DNA of 64,000 bases from Bosea vestrisii (GCF_030144325.1 NZ_CP126307.1:1178001-1242000), one strand, 5' to 3'. Positions 1 to 9,685 are shown, numbered from the stretch's first letter. Notes: a model not told the origin generated them from the sequence alone. Program-made: numbers and translations.

Positions 1-607
1 GCAGCCCGGTCGGGATCTTGAGCTTGACCAGGGTCTGCAGGCGCGAGGCGCCGATGCTCTTGAACAGCATCCGGGCATTCTCGTCCGCCGCGTGCAGGCC
101 GGCGGCCGTGCCGACGATGATCGGGAACACCGAGATGAAGGCCGCGAGCGCCACCTTTGACATGATGCCGAAGCCGAGCCAGGCGACGAACAGCGGCGCG
201 AAGGCAAGCTTCGGCATGGTGTCGATCGCGACGATATAGGGCATCACGGCCCGCTCGCCGAAGCTGGTCTCGCCGACCAGGATACCGAGGGAGACGCCGA
301 TAGCGAGCGCGACGACGAAGCCCCAGACGACCTCGCTCGCCGTGACCCAGAAGGCCGGCAGCATGTAGTCGCCTGAGGAGAGGTTGCGGCCGACGAAGCC
401 GATGTCGCGGATCGTGTCGGTCGGCGTCGGCAGGATCAGCGGCGAGACGATCCCCGACGAGGTAACGCCCTGCCAGAGCCCGAGGAAGAGGACGAGAAGG
501 CCGAGCATCGAGACCCAGCGCGGCAGCTTCGAGGCGAACGAGACCTTCTCGGCCCAGACCGTGTCGGCGGGAAGTGCTTCAGCTGATTTGTCGACGACAC
601 CGCTCAC
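1..607 (-). CDS. ABC transporter permease, NitT/TauT family (3' end outside window)
   Basis: Inner-membrane permease of the nitrate/sulfonate/taurine/thiamine-precursor type importer, cut by the left edge so about 202 residues are visible. A GTG start at 607 overlaps the TGA of the upstream ATPase gene (GTGA). A first membrane helix rich in Leu/Val follows about 30 cytoplasmic residues. The last visible residues, GASRLQTLVKLKIPTG, are the EAA loop by which such permeases dock on the ATPase. Third gene of a binding protein-ATPase-permease operon. The substrate cannot be read from the sequence. Confidence 0.88.
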   Translation of the reverse strand, partial: MSGVVDKSAEALPADTVWAEKVSFASKLPRWVSMLGLLVLFLGLWQGVTSSGIVSPLILPTPTDTIRDIGFVGRNLSSGDYMLPAFWVTASEVVWGFVVALAIGVSLGILVGETSFGERAVMPYIVAIDTMPKLAFAPLFVAWLGFGIMSKVALAAFISVFPIIVGTAAGLHAADENARMLFKSIGASRLQTLVKLKIPTGL

Positions 608-1404
608 AGGAAGGCCCCCTTGTCGAGCAAGCCGCGGATCTCGCCGACATAGGCGCCGAATTGTGGCAGCGTCGTCATCTCGAGCGTACGCGGCCGCGGC
701 AGGTCGATCGCGATGCTGCGCACGATCCGGCCCGGCCGGGCCGACATCACATGGACGATATCGGAGAGGATCACAGCCTCCGCGATCGAGTGCGTCACCA
801 GGAAGGCGGAGGCGTTGCGCTCGCGGCAGATGCGCTGCAGCTCCATGTTCATGAAATCGCGGGTGATCTCGTCGAGCGCGCTGAACGGCTCGTCGAGCAG
901 GAGGACATTAGGCTCGGAGATCAGCATCCGGCAGATCGCGGCGCGCTGCGCCATGCCGCCGGACAGCTGCGAGGGATAGGTCGCCTCAAAACCCTTGAGA
1001 CCGACGAGATCGAGCAGGCTCCTCGCACGCGGCGCAGCGGCCTCGGCCGCGGCACGGCCCTCGCGCACCTCGATCGGCAGGAGGATGTTCTGCAGGGTGG
1101 TGCGCCACGGAAACAGCGTCGCCTGCTGGAACATCATGCCGATATCGGCGCGCGCGCCGAGCACCGGCGTTCCGGCCAGCATCACCCTGCCCTTCGAGGG
1201 CGGCGTCAGTCCGGCCATGATCTTGAGCAGGGTCGACTTGCCGCAGCCGCTGGAGCCGATCACCGAATGGAATTCGCCCTGGCGCAACGTCAGCGCGACG
1301 CTCTCCAGCGCGACGACGCTTTCGCCATAGACCTTCGAGACATCGCTGAGCTCATAGACCGGCCGGGCGAGCTGCCCGGCCGTTTGCGTCGCCGCCAGTG
1401 TCAT
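604..1404 (-). CDS. ABC transporter ATP-binding protein, NitT/TauT family
   Basis: ATPase of the same importer, 266 residues, normal for SsuB/TauB-like proteins. Visible motifs: Walker A GSSGCGKST (about 50-58), Q-loop in FQQATLFPW (Q93), signature LSGGMAQ (147-153), Walker B LLLDEP (168-173) and H-loop histidine in VTHS (205). The FPW after the Q-loop is typical of this subfamily. ATG at 1404 overlaps the stop of the binding-protein gene (ATGA), and its own stop overlaps the permease start, so the three genes are translationally coupled. Substrate unknown. Confidence 0.93.
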   Translation of the reverse strand: MTLAATQTAGQLARPVYELSDVSKVYGESVVALESVALTLRQGEFHSVIGSSGCGKSTLLKIMAGLTPPSKGRVMLAGTPVLGARADIGMMFQQATLFPWRTTLQNILLPIEVREGRAAAEAAAPRARSLLDLVGLKGFEATYPSQLSGGMAQRAAICRMLISEPNVLLLDEPFSALDEITRDFMNMELQRICRERNASAFLVTHSIAEAVILSDIVHVMSARPGRIVRSIAIDLPRPRTLEMTTLPQFGAYVGEIRGLLDKGAFL

Positions 1405-2414
1405 TTCGGCGCATTCCAGGCCGCGACCAGGTCGTTCGAATAAGCCTTGCTCAAATCATCGAGCGGCTTCTTGAGATCGCCCGAGGCGAGCAGCGTCTTC
1501 TGCCACATCTCCCAGGCCTCGGGGTTGTTGTAGCCAAAGCCCTTGGCGACATCGAGCGGCGCCGTCAGGCGGTAATAGACCTCCATCAGCGCCTCGGCGA
1601 AGGGCATGTTCTCGAGCTGCTGCGGATTGCCCATGCGCGCATGCTTCAGCACCGCCGCCTTGTTGGCGGGATCGAGGCCGAACTTGGTGCCTCTGACCAG
1701 CGCCCGGCCGAAGCGCTCCAGCATTCCACGATTCTCGTCGAGGTACTTGCGGGTAACGACATAGCCGTTACCGAAATAGGACTGGAAGCGCGGCGGCGTC
1801 AGCGAGCGCAGCTTGATCCCGCGCAGGCTCAGCGTCGCTGCGCCGGCGGTGTCCGAGGCATAGGCGTCGATCGCCTTCTGCATGAAGCCGGCCACCGCCA
1901 TGCCGCCCTCGCCCACCGTGATGAACTTGTAATCGGCGCCCTCCTTCATGCCCTCGGCATCGAAGATCGAGCGAACGAAGGCGACCTCGGCGCCATCGGA
2001 GGTGCCGACGCCGATGACCTTGCCCTTGAGGTCGGCCGGCTTCTGGAAGGCGGAGGTCTCCGGCACGACGAGGTTGAACTGGCTGCGCGTGAAGTAATTG
2101 TAGATGTAGACGAGGTCCTGGCCACGCTCGCGCGCCGCCATCAACGGCCCCGGTCCGGGATGGGCGAGTTGCGCCTGGCCCGCGAGCAGCGCCTGGATCG
2201 CAGCCGCCGAGCCGTTGACGCTGCGCGGCGTGATCTTGAGCTTCTCTTCAGCGAAGTAGCCCTCGCCGATCGCCGCATAAAGCGCGAAATAGCCGAGCCC
2301 GCCCGGGCTCGGATAGACGATCGTCAGCTCGTCGACCGCTTGCGAGAGGGCCTGCGGCGCCGCGAGCGCGAAGGGCAGCCCTGCAGCCGCCGCCATGAAC
2401 TGCCTACGCTTCAT
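1401..2414 (-). CDS. ABC transporter substrate-binding protein (NMT1/SsuA-like)
   Basis: Periplasmic binding protein of 337 residues. The chosen ATG (2414) is preceded by a GGGGAACGGG Shine-Dalgarno stretch and starts a signal peptide, MKRRQFMAAAAG...ALSQ, with a twin-arginine-like KRRQF start and a cleavage site near residue 24. A longer in-frame start upstream would add about 21 Arg-rich residues and is less likely. The mature part has the NMT1/ThiY fold pattern (TIVYPSPGG..., LLAGQAQLAHPGPGP, LKGKVIGVGTSDG). The family imports sulfonates, nitrate, thiamine precursors or aromatic acids, and the ligand is not evident here. First gene of the operon. Confidence 0.88.
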   Translation of the reverse strand: MKRRQFMAAAAGLPFALAAPQALSQAVDELTIVYPSPGGLGYFALYAAIGEGYFAEEKLKITPRSVNGSAAAIQALLAGQAQLAHPGPGPLMAARERGQDLVYIYNYFTRSQFNLVVPETSAFQKPADLKGKVIGVGTSDGAEVAFVRSIFDAEGMKEGADYKFITVGEGGMAVAGFMQKAIDAYASDTAGAATLSLRGIKLRSLTPPRFQSYFGNGYVVTRKYLDENRGMLERFGRALVRGTKFGLDPANKAAVLKHARMGNPQQLENMPFAEALMEVYYRLTAPLDVAKGFGYNNPEAWEMWQKTLLASGDLKKPLDDLSKAYSNDLVAAWNAPK

Positions 2415-2584
2415 CCCGTTCCCCTTGGTTTTTCGACGCGAGCGGGAGAACGATGCATCATCGCGGCGGCGTGTCAAATTAAATTCATATTCTGATACAA
2501 ATAGAAAAAATATGCAGATTTATATGGACTCGCTATGAGCGCACCCTATGCTGGCTCTGTTCGCCACCCAGCCACGGCCGCTCG
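2415..2584. promoter_or_regulatory. Divergent AT-rich promoter region between the ABC importer and FAH/pepT genes
   Basis: The 170 bases between the two divergent starts contain a conspicuously AT-rich block at about 2476-2526 in otherwise GC-rich DNA, as expected for back-to-back promoters. I could not assign -35/-10 elements or an operator with confidence. No regulator gene is visible on either side within the window. Confidence 0.45.
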
Positions 2585-3301
2585 ATGACCACGCTCGCAG
2601 ATCTCGCTGTCCCCGCCCCGACCCGCCCGACCCTGGCGATCATCGGCTCGTCGGCGCGCTTTCCGGTCAGGCGAATCTATTGCGTCGGCCGCAACTATGT
2701 CGCCCATGTCCGCGAGATGGGTGGCGACGAGACGCGCGATTTCCCGCTGATCTTCCAGAAGCCGGTGGATGCGGTCGTGCAGGATGGCGGCACGGTGCCC
2801 TACCCGCCGATGACCGACGACTTCCATTTCGAGCTCGAGCTCATGGTCGCAATGAAATCCGGCGGCTACAACATCCCGCAGGACGAGGCGCTGTCGCACA
2901 TCTTCGGCTACGGCATCTGTCTCGACATGACCCGCCGCCGCCTGCTCAACACACCGGACGGGCCGCGCATTCCCTGGGAGCTGAAGAAGTCCTTCGACCA
3001 TTCCGCGCCCTGCGGACCGGTCTACCCGGTCGAGCAGGTCGGCCACCCCTCGTCCGGCAGCATCAGGCTCGAGGTCGACGGCACCGCACGCCAGGATTCC
3101 GACCTGTCGCTGATGATCTGGCGCACGCCGGAGATCATCGCCACGCTCTCGAACTACTATTCGCTGGAACCGGGCGACGTGATCATGACCGGCACACCCC
3201 ATGGCGTCGGCGCTGTGCTGCCCGGCAACGTCCTCGTCGGCAGCATCGAGACGCTCGGCTCGCTCACCGTCACTATCGGCGAGCCGGCGGTCGCAGCCTG
3301 A
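2585..3301 (+). CDS. Fumarylacetoacetate hydrolase (FAH) family protein
   Basis: Cytoplasmic metal-dependent hydrolase or decarboxylase of 238 residues, close in layout to fumarylpyruvate/acylpyruvate hydrolases: the N-terminal RIYCVGRNYVAHVREMGGD block is characteristic. Metal ligands appear as E83 and E85 (FHFELEL) and D114 (ICLDMT), followed by the C-terminal PGDVIMTGTPHGVGAV block conserved in the fold. The family cleaves C-C bonds of acylpyruvates from aromatic degradation, but the substrate is not decided by sequence. No clear Shine-Dalgarno precedes the ATG. Same strand as pepT, 49 bases upstream of it. Confidence 0.88.
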   Translation: MTTLADLAVPAPTRPTLAIIGSSARFPVRRIYCVGRNYVAHVREMGGDETRDFPLIFQKPVDAVVQDGGTVPYPPMTDDFHFELELMVAMKSGGYNIPQDEALSHIFGYGICLDMTRRRLLNTPDGPRIPWELKKSFDHSAPCGPVYPVEQVGHPSSGSIRLEVDGTARQDSDLSLMIWRTPEIIATLSNYYSLEPGDVIMTGTPHGVGAVLPGNVLVGSIETLGSLTVTIGEPAVAA

Positions 3302-3350
3302 GGCGAAGCGCTCTATCGTTCGGCGATTCTCCATCGACCCGGACGACGAG

Positions 3351-4586
3351 ATGAGCATCCGCCAGCAACTGATCGAGCGCTTCTTCCGCTATCTCGCTGT
3401 CACCAGCCAGAGCGACATCAAGGCGACGACGCTCCCAAGCACGCCGGGCCAGCAGCGCCTCGCCGAACTGCTGGCCGATGAATTGCGTGCGCTCGGCCTC
3501 GACGACGTCGTCATCGATGAGCACGCCACCGTCACGGCGGTGAAGCGCGGCACGGTGCCGGGCGCAGCCAAGATCGGCTTCATCGCCCATCTCGACACCT
3601 TCGATGCCGGCCTCTCGCCCGAGATCCGCCCGCAGCTGCTGCGTTTCGAGGGCAAGGACCTCTGCCTCAACCGCGATCAGGACATCTGGCTGCGCGTCGC
3701 CGAGCATCCGCAGCTGCGCGACTGGGCTGGCGCCGAGATCATCGCCAGCGACGGCACCAGTGTGCTCGGCGCCGACAACAAGGCGGCGATCACGGTGATC
3801 ATGACCCTGCTCGCCAATCTCGTCCCGCAGGACCGGCATGGCGATATCGCCGTCGCCTTCGTCCCGGACGAGGAGATCGGCCTGCGCGGCGCCAAGGTGC
3901 TCGACCTCGCCCGCTTCCCCTGCGATTTCGCCTACACGATCGACTGCTGCGAGCTCGGCGAAGTCGTGATCGAGAACTTCAACGCGGCCAGCGCCGAGAT
4001 CACCCTGACTGGCGTCAGCACCCATCCGATGTCGGCCAAGGGCGTGCTGGTGAACCCCGTCCTGATGGCGCAGGACTTCGTCAGCCGCTTCGACAGGGCG
4101 CAGACGCCGGAGAACACCGAAGGCCGCGAGGGCTATGTCTGGTTCAACACCATCACCGCCAATGCCAGCGAGGCCAGGCTCGGCGCGCTGATCCGCGATT
4201 TCGACAGGCAGAGCTTTGAAGCCCGCAAGCGCCGCATAAACGAGGTCGCGGCCGAGATCGCCGCGCTCTATCCGACCGGCCGGGTCGAATGCGTGGTCAG
4301 CGACACCTATGGCAACATCCATGACAGTCTCGGTGACGACCAGCGCCCGGTCGAACTGCTGTTCGGCGCGCTGGAGCGCTTGCAGATCAGGAAGAAGCAG
4401 ATCCCGATGCGCGGCGGCACGGACGGCGCGGCGCTCTCGGCCCGCGGCCTGCCGACACCGAACTTCTTCACCGGCGCCTATAATTTCCACTCGCGCTACG
4501 AGTTCCTGCCGGTCCCGGCCTTCGAGAAGTCCTACGAGGTGGCGCGGATGATCTGCACGCTGGGGGCGGGGCAACCTTCAACCTAG
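3351..4586 (+). CDS. pepT: Peptidase T (tripeptide aminopeptidase)
   Basis: Cytoplasmic di-zinc M20B aminopeptidase releasing N-terminal residues from tripeptides; 411 residues, matching the family's roughly 410. Metal-ligand pattern is complete: H80 and D82 (IAHLDT), D142 (GADNKAA), catalytic E174 and E175 (PDEEIG), D198 (TIDCCE) and the C-terminal histidine in NFHSRYEF. The ATG at 3351 gives the canonical N-terminus MSIRQQLIERFFRYL; a longer in-frame extension to 3201 overlaps the FAH gene out of frame and is rejected. Confidence 0.95.
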   Translation: MSIRQQLIERFFRYLAVTSQSDIKATTLPSTPGQQRLAELLADELRALGLDDVVIDEHATVTAVKRGTVPGAAKIGFIAHLDTFDAGLSPEIRPQLLRFEGKDLCLNRDQDIWLRVAEHPQLRDWAGAEIIASDGTSVLGADNKAAITVIMTLLANLVPQDRHGDIAVAFVPDEEIGLRGAKVLDLARFPCDFAYTIDCCELGEVVIENFNAASAEITLTGVSTHPMSAKGVLVNPVLMAQDFVSRFDRAQTPENTEGREGYVWFNTITANASEARLGALIRDFDRQSFEARKRRINEVAAEIAALYPTGRVECVVSDTYGNIHDSLGDDQRPVELLFGALERLQIRKKQIPMRGGTDGAALSARGLPTPNFFTGAYNFHSRYEFLPVPAFEKSYEVARMICTLGAGQPST

Positions 4587-4592
4587 CTCAAT

Positions 4593-4692
4593 GTCATCCC
4601 GGACAAGCCGCGCAGCGGCGCCGATCCGGGATCCATACCGGAACGGTTCAGGAATGGATCCCGGGCCTTCGCTTCGCTGCGCCCGGGATGAC
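4593..4692. repeat. Intergenic palindromic repeat, three nested hairpins (element R1)
   Basis: Lies between the convergent stops of pepT and ligA. Arms: ATCCCGGA (4596-4603) with TCCGGGAT (4625-4632); GGGATCCAT (4628-4636) with ATGGATCCC (4654-4662); ATCCCGGGC (4658-4666) with GCCCGGGAT (4681-4689). It begins GTCATCCCGG and ends CCCGGGATGAC. Architecture and several blocks (GACAAG, CTTCGCTTCGC) resemble the elements at 7883-7987 and 36569-36662. It may also terminate both genes, though no U-run is present. Confidence 0.7.
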
Positions 4693-4719
4693 ACGCGCTT
4701 ATTCGATCGACAGCGGCTG

Positions 4720-6871
4720 TTACCCGCCAACCAGCTCGAACCAGCCGGCCTCGTCGATCACCTTGACGCCGTGCTTGGCGGCATCCTTGAGCTTCGAGCC
4801 CGCGCCCGGCCCCGCCACCAGGAGGTCGGTCTTCGAGGAGACCGAGCCGGCGACCTTGGCGCCGAGCCGCTCGGCCATCGCCTTGGCCTCGTCGCGGGTC
4901 ATGCGTTCGAGCGCGCCGGTGAAGACGACGATCTGGCCGGCGACCGGGCTGGACGAGGCCACCGCCTCCAGCGGCTGCGGCGTAACCTCGGCAAGCAGCC
5001 GGCCGAGCATCTGCTGGTTGTGCTCCTCGGCGAAGAACTGCAGCAGTGCCTCGACCACGGTCGGGCCGACGCCATCGATCGCATCGAGCGCCGCCCGCTC
5101 CTCGCTTTCCGCGTTCTCGGCAGCGAGGCAAGCCGCCTCCAGCGCTTCGAACGAGCCGTAATGGCGCGCCAGCAGACGGGCATTGGTCTCGCCGATATGG
5201 CGGATGCCGAGCCCGAAGATGAAGCGGTTGAGCGGCGGCTTACGCCGGTCGTCGATCGCCTCGAACAGCTTCTTGGTGCTGGTCGCGCCGAAACCTTCCT
5301 TGTCCTTCAATTTCTTGAGGTTCGCCCCCGTCGCGCTGCGCCAGCGTGAAGATGTCGGCCGGTTCCTTTACCGGCAGGTCCGGATCGGTGTGGAAGAATT
5401 CGATCTGCTTGTCGCCGAGCCCGTCAATGTCGAGCGCGTCGCGCGAGACGAAATGCTTCAATCGCTCGACCGCCTGCGCCGCGCAGATCAGCCCGCCGGT
5501 GCAGCGCCGCACCGCATCCTCCTTGCCCGAGCGCGGATTGTGCTCGCGCACCGCGTCCGAGCCGCAGACCGGGCAGGTCGCCGGGAAGACATAAGGCTGC
5601 GCGTCGGCCGGGCGCTTGGCGAGGTCGACCGCCTCGACGCGCGGGATCACGTCGCCGGCGCGCTTCACCGTCACCGTGTCGCCGATGCGGATGTCGCTGC
5701 CGTCGCGGATCGGCAGCCCCTTCGAATCGAAGCCGCGGATGTAGTCCTCGTTGTGCAGCGTCGCATTGGTGACGACGACACCGCCGACCGTCACCGGCTT
5801 CAGGCGCGCCACCGGCGAAAGCGCGCCAGTGCGACCGACCTGGATGTCGATCGCCTCGAGCACCGTGGTGGCGAGCTCGGCCGGGAACTTGTGGGCGATC
5901 GCCCAGCGCGGCGCGCGGGCGACGAAGCCGAGCCTTGCCTGCAGCGCGAGCTCGTCGACCTTGTAGACCACGCCATCGATGTCGTAGCCGAGCGTGGCGC
6001 GCTGCGCCTCGATCGACCGGTAATGCGCCAGCAATGCCTCGACGCTCTCGCAGCGCGCCATCAGCGGGTTGGTCTTGAAACCCCAACGCGCGAAGACCTC
6101 GACCACACCGAACTGAGTCGGCGCCGGCAGCTCCGGCATCTCGCCCCAGGCATAGGCGAAGAAGCGCAGGGGCCGGCTTGCGGTGATCGAGACGTCGAGC
6201 TGGCGCAGCGAGCCGGCTGCGGCGTTCCGCGGATTGGCGAATTCGCGCTCCTCCTTCTCGCGCTGGCGCTGGTTGATCGCGGCGAAATCGGCATGGCCGA
6301 GATAGATCTCGCCGCGCACCTCGGCAATCTCGGGCACATCCTTACCCTTCAGCCGGTGCGGGATCTCGGAAATCGTGCGCGCATTGGCCGTGACGTCCTC
6401 GCCCTCCTCGCCATCGCCGCGGGTCGCGGCGCTGACCAGCTCGCCATTCTCGTAGCGCAGCGAGAGCGAGAGGCCGTCGATCTTCGGCTCGGCGGTGAAG
6501 GCGATCGGCTGATCGTCCTTGCGGCCGAGGAAGGTCCGCACGCGCGTGACGAAGTCGGCGATGTCCTCGTCGGCGAAGGCGTTGTTGAGCGAGAGCATCG
6601 GCACACGATGCCGGATTTTGGCGAATTTGCCCGATGGCTTGGCGCCGACCTTGTCGGAGAGCGCCTCACTCCCCTTGAGCTCGGGGAAGGCGCTTTCCAG
6701 CGCAGTGAGTCGGCGGAACTTCGCGTCGAAGGTCGCGTCGTCCATGATCGGCGCGCTGTCGCTGTGATAGGCGGCATTCGCGGCGGCAATCTCGGGCCCG
6801 AGCAGTTCATGCTCGGCGCGCGCATCCTCGGGTGTCAAATCTTCGACGGGCGTGGGAACAGGATCGGCCAT
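4720..6871 (-). CDS. ligA: NAD-dependent DNA ligase LigA (single-base frameshift in the sequence)
   Basis: Seals nicks in replication and repair. Adenylation domain with catalytic lysine in EPKIDGLS (K130), OB fold, a Cys4 zinc finger (CPVCGS...RRCTGG), helix-hairpin-helix repeats and a C-terminal BRCT domain (VVFTGALERMTRDEAK to GWFELV). The reading frame breaks at a run of five C (5325-5329, plus strand). Removing one base joins ...FTLAQRDG to ANLKKLKDKEGFG and gives about 716 residues, the normal size. LigA is essential in nearly all bacteria, so a sequencing error is more likely than a pseudogene. In many alphaproteobacteria ligA directly follows recN, but here 7.6 kb separates them. Confidence 0.92.
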
Positions 6872-7063
6872 GGCGCAGTTCTAGTTCAGGGGAAGTTTTC
6901 TGCGAAGCTCCTGTTTCACGATTTGGGCACGCCGATTTGTGGCAGGAGCAGGTCGGGTGTAAGCTTTCCCCGCTGAGAATGGATGCTCGACGCCTCGCAG
7001 GTCTTGACCGGAGGATAGCGTCAGGACCGCTAAGGCGAACCGGGCCGAACCGGGAAGAACGCC

Positions 7064-7873
7064 ATGGCCGATACCCATCTCCATCACGACCACGTGGCGG
7101 CGAATGATGCTGCACCGCCCGACGCCCTGCCCGTCAGCGAGATCGGCATCGCCGACATCAAGGATGCTCTGAGGCAGGGCTATTCCGACTTCATGGCCCA
7201 GCCGAGCCATCTGCTCTTCATCGCCTTGATCTATCCGATCGCAGGGATTCTGCTCGCCCGGCTGACGGTGAGCTACAATATCTTCCCGCTGCTGTTCCCG
7301 CTGGCCTCGGGCTTCGCCCTGCTCGGCCCGTTCGCAGCGATCGGCCTCTACGAGATCAGCCGCCGCCGCGAGCTCGGCATGGACACCTCCTGGAAGCATG
7401 CGCTCGATGTCGTGCACTCGCCCGGCATCGGCCAGATCGCCCTGCTCGGCGCGCTCCTGACCGGCGCCTTCCTCACCTGGCTGTTCAGCGCCTGGATCAT
7501 CTATCGCTGGCTGATGGGCGACGTCCCGCTCGATTCCTTCGAGAGCTTCGCCACGCCACTGCTGACCACGGTGAACGGCTGGACGCTGATCATCCTCGGC
7601 AACTCGCTCGGCCTGCTCTTCGCGATCGTCGTCTTCTCGATAACCGTGGTTTCCTTCCCGCTGATGCTCGACCGTCATGTCGACATGGCAACGGCAGTCC
7701 GCACCTCGGTCGCGGCGGTCGAGAAGAACCCGCGGGTGATGATGTATTGGGGCCTGACGATCACGGCGCTGCTGGTGCTCGGCTCGCTGCCGGTGCTGGT
7801 CGGCCTGATCATCGTGATGCCGGTGCTCGGCCACGCCAGCTGGCATCTCTACCGCAAGGTCGTGCCGCGGTAG
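7064..7873 (+). CDS. DUF2189 family integral membrane protein
   Basis: 269 residues. After a His-rich soluble N-terminus (about 50 residues) come five to six hydrophobic segments, including LLFIALIYPIAGILLA, LLFPLASGFALLGPF, ALLTGAFLTWLFSAWII, LGLLFAIVVFSITVVSF and LLVLGSLPVLVGLIIVMPVLG. The pattern PLASGFALLGPFAAIGLYEISRR and the closing GHASWHLYRKVV are typical of DUF2189 proteins, whose function is not known; some members have been linked to cytochrome oxidase subunits by name only. It stands alone, with a repeat element after its stop. Confidence 0.85.
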   Translation: MADTHLHHDHVAANDAAPPDALPVSEIGIADIKDALRQGYSDFMAQPSHLLFIALIYPIAGILLARLTVSYNIFPLLFPLASGFALLGPFAAIGLYEISRRRELGMDTSWKHALDVVHSPGIGQIALLGALLTGAFLTWLFSAWIIYRWLMGDVPLDSFESFATPLLTTVNGWTLIILGNSLGLLFAIVVFSITVVSFPLMLDRHVDMATAVRTSVAAVEKNPRVMMYWGLTITALLVLGSLPVLVGLIIVMPVLGHASWHLYRKVVPR

Positions 7874-7882
7874 CTTCTAGCC

Positions 7883-7987
7883 GTCATGCTCGGGCTTGTC
7901 CGAGCATCTCAGGCCGGACGAGGCGCTGGCTGGCGCCTCATCGTCACGAGATTCTCGGGTCTGCGCTTCGCAGCGCCCGAGAATGAC
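7883..7987. repeat. Two-hairpin intergenic repeat (element R2)
   Basis: Between convergent stops of the DUF2189 gene and the sugar permease. Hairpin A: ATGCTCGG (7886-7893), loop GCTTGT, CCGAGCAT (7900-7907). Small middle hairpin AGGCGC/GCGCCT. Hairpin B: ATTCTCGGG (7951-7959), CCCGAGAAT (7976-7984). The element reads GTCATGCTCGG...GAGAATGAC. The complement of 36569-36662 aligns over both hairpins in the same order, so the two are copies of one element. Confidence 0.8.
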
Positions 7988-7998
7988 GCTTCAATGTT

Positions 7999-8802
7999 TC
8001 AATGCTGATCGACCGAGACCTCGCGCGTCAGCCCGCGCCTGACCAGCCCGACCGCGAGCAGGACCGGCAGCGAGGCGATCAGCCCCATCGCCGAGAGCCT
8101 GCCCCACAAGGTCTCGTCCTCGTTGATCAGCGTCGCGATGAAGGCCGGCAGGGTGAACTTCGACGGCGTCTGGATGAAGAGCAGCGCGAACAGGAACTCG
8201 TTCCAGCTCATGATCGCGACGAAGACCGCGGTCGCGACCAGCCCGGGCATCAAGAGCGGCACGACGATCTCCAGCAGCCGCTTCACAAAACCCGCGCCGT
8301 CGAGCATCGCCGCCTCCTCGAACGAATAGGGCACATCGCGGACGAAACCGAGCAGCATCCAGATCGCGAAAGGCAGCGCCAGGATCTGGTTGGCGAGGAT
8401 CAGGCCGAGATGGGTGTCGAGCAGGCCGAGCGCCCGCAGCACCTGGTAGAGCGGGATCGCGAGCGCGATCGGCGGCGCCAGCTTGATCACCAGCACGAAG
8501 CCGAGAAAGACGATGTCGAAGCGCTTCGGCAATTCGAAGCGCGCCAGCGCGTAGGCTGCCGGCAGGCCGGCGAGCAATGACAACCCGACCGTGCCCAGCG
8601 CCACCACGACGCTGTTGAGCCCGAGCCGCCACATCCCGCTGTCGAGCAGCACGCGGTAATGCGCCAGCGTCGGATCCTGCGGCCAGAGCGCGATCGAGGT
8701 CGAGATGTATTCGGCCGGTGGCTTGAGCGAGGTCGCCACCATCCAGAGCAGCGGGATCAGCGAGAGCGCGCAAAGCGCGAAGGCGGCGATAATCCGGATC
8801 AT
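7999..8802 (-). CDS. Carbohydrate ABC transporter permease (MalG/CUT1 type)
   Basis: Inner-membrane permease, 267 residues, about six helices beginning IIAAFALCALSLIPLLWMVATSLK. The EAA loop is EEAAMLDGAGFVKRLLEIVVPLLMPG. The ATG at 8802 overlaps the TGA of the upstream permease (ATGA) and starts MIRIIAAF; the longer open frame upstream is out-of-frame reading of that gene. Last gene of a binding protein-permease-permease operon with no ATPase, so it probably shares an MsmX/UgpC-like ATPase encoded elsewhere. Sugar unknown. Confidence 0.92.
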   Translation of the reverse strand: MIRIIAAFALCALSLIPLLWMVATSLKPPAEYISTSIALWPQDPTLAHYRVLLDSGMWRLGLNSVVVALGTVGLSLLAGLPAAYALARFELPKRFDIVFLGFVLVIKLAPPIALAIPLYQVLRALGLLDTHLGLILANQILALPFAIWMLLGFVRDVPYSFEEAAMLDGAGFVKRLLEIVVPLLMPGLVATAVFVAIMSWNEFLFALLFIQTPSKFTLPAFIATLINEDETLWGRLSAMGLIASLPVLLAVGLVRRGLTREVSVDQH

Positions 8803-9668
8803 CGGCCCGCCCCCTTGAGCAGCGAAGCCGCATAGACGACGGCGAGCAACCCCGCGACGACGATCATCACCACGGCGGCGGCCGAGGCCAGCCCGATGTC
8901 GAAGAAGCGGAAGCCCTGCCGGTAAACGAACATCGAGACCGTCTCGGTCGCCTGCCCCGGCCCGCCGCCGGTCATGGCGTAGACCTTGTCGAATAATTTG
9001 AAGCTGTCGACCGAGCGCAGCAGCGCCGCGACGAAGAGATAGGGCGCGAGCAGCGGCAGCGTCATGTCGCGGAAGCGCCGCCACGGCCCGGCACCGTCGA
9101 CGCGGGCGGCTTCGTAGACGTCCTGCGGAATCAGGCGCAGGCCGGCGAAGATGATCAGGAAGGCGAAGGGCGCGGTCTGCCAGAGATCGACCAGCACGAT
9201 CGACCAGAGCGCGAGGTTCGGATCGAACAGCCAGGGCACGCCGGGCAGGCCGATGGCGCGCAAGAGGTTGTTGAGAAAGCCGAGATCGAAATGGAACCAG
9301 GCCCGCCAGATCGCGGTCACCACCATGGTCGAGAGCACGAAGGGCGCGAGCAGCAGCGTCATCACCAGCGTGCGGCCAGGAAAGGCGCGGTTGAGCAGGA
9401 GGGCAAGGCCCAGCCCCGCCGCGACCTCGAGCACGGTCGCAACCACGGTGAACACAACGGTGTTCGTCACCGCCTGCCGGAAGAAGCGGCTGTCCCAGAG
9501 CTCCTGGAAATTCTCCAGCCCGACGAACTTGGCGTTCTCGAAGCCGTAATCGGTCGCGAACAGGGACAACGCCAGCGTCCGCCCGAGCGGATAGAGCGTC
9601 AGCCCGGCGAAGATCAGGAGCGCCGGCGTCAGCAGGAGCCAGGGCAGCAGGCGGCGGGAAGCGGTCAT
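8799..9668 (-). CDS. Sugar ABC transporter permease (MalF/CUT1 type)
   Basis: Inner-membrane permease of 289 residues: an N-terminal helix (LLPWLLLTPALLIFAGLTLYPLG) with the usual TPA motif, further helices, and the EAA loop YEAARVDGAGPWRRFRDMTLPLLAP. MTGGGPGQATE is the conserved CUT1 segment before the last helices. Preceded by a 52-base gap after the binding-protein gene that holds a stable hairpin, and followed by a 4-base overlap with the second permease. Confidence 0.92.
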   Translation of the reverse strand: MTASRRLLPWLLLTPALLIFAGLTLYPLGRTLALSLFATDYGFENAKFVGLENFQELWDSRFFRQAVTNTVVFTVVATVLEVAAGLGLALLLNRAFPGRTLVMTLLLAPFVLSTMVVTAIWRAWFHFDLGFLNNLLRAIGLPGVPWLFDPNLALWSIVLVDLWQTAPFAFLIIFAGLRLIPQDVYEAARVDGAGPWRRFRDMTLPLLAPYLFVAALLRSVDSFKLFDKVYAMTGGGPGQATETVSMFVYRQGFRFFDIGLASAAAVVMIVVAGLLAVVYAASLLKGAGR

Positions 9669-9685
9669 TACGTCCAGACGGAAAG

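Noticed and set aside
5240..5310. ligA as two separate genes
   Set aside because: The fragments overlap at one homopolymer and join into a single normal-length ligase after a one-base correction.
5183..6976. 597-codon open frame antisense to ligA
   Set aside because: Same effect; low-complexity content, no ribosome-binding site, and ligA reads clearly on the opposite strand.
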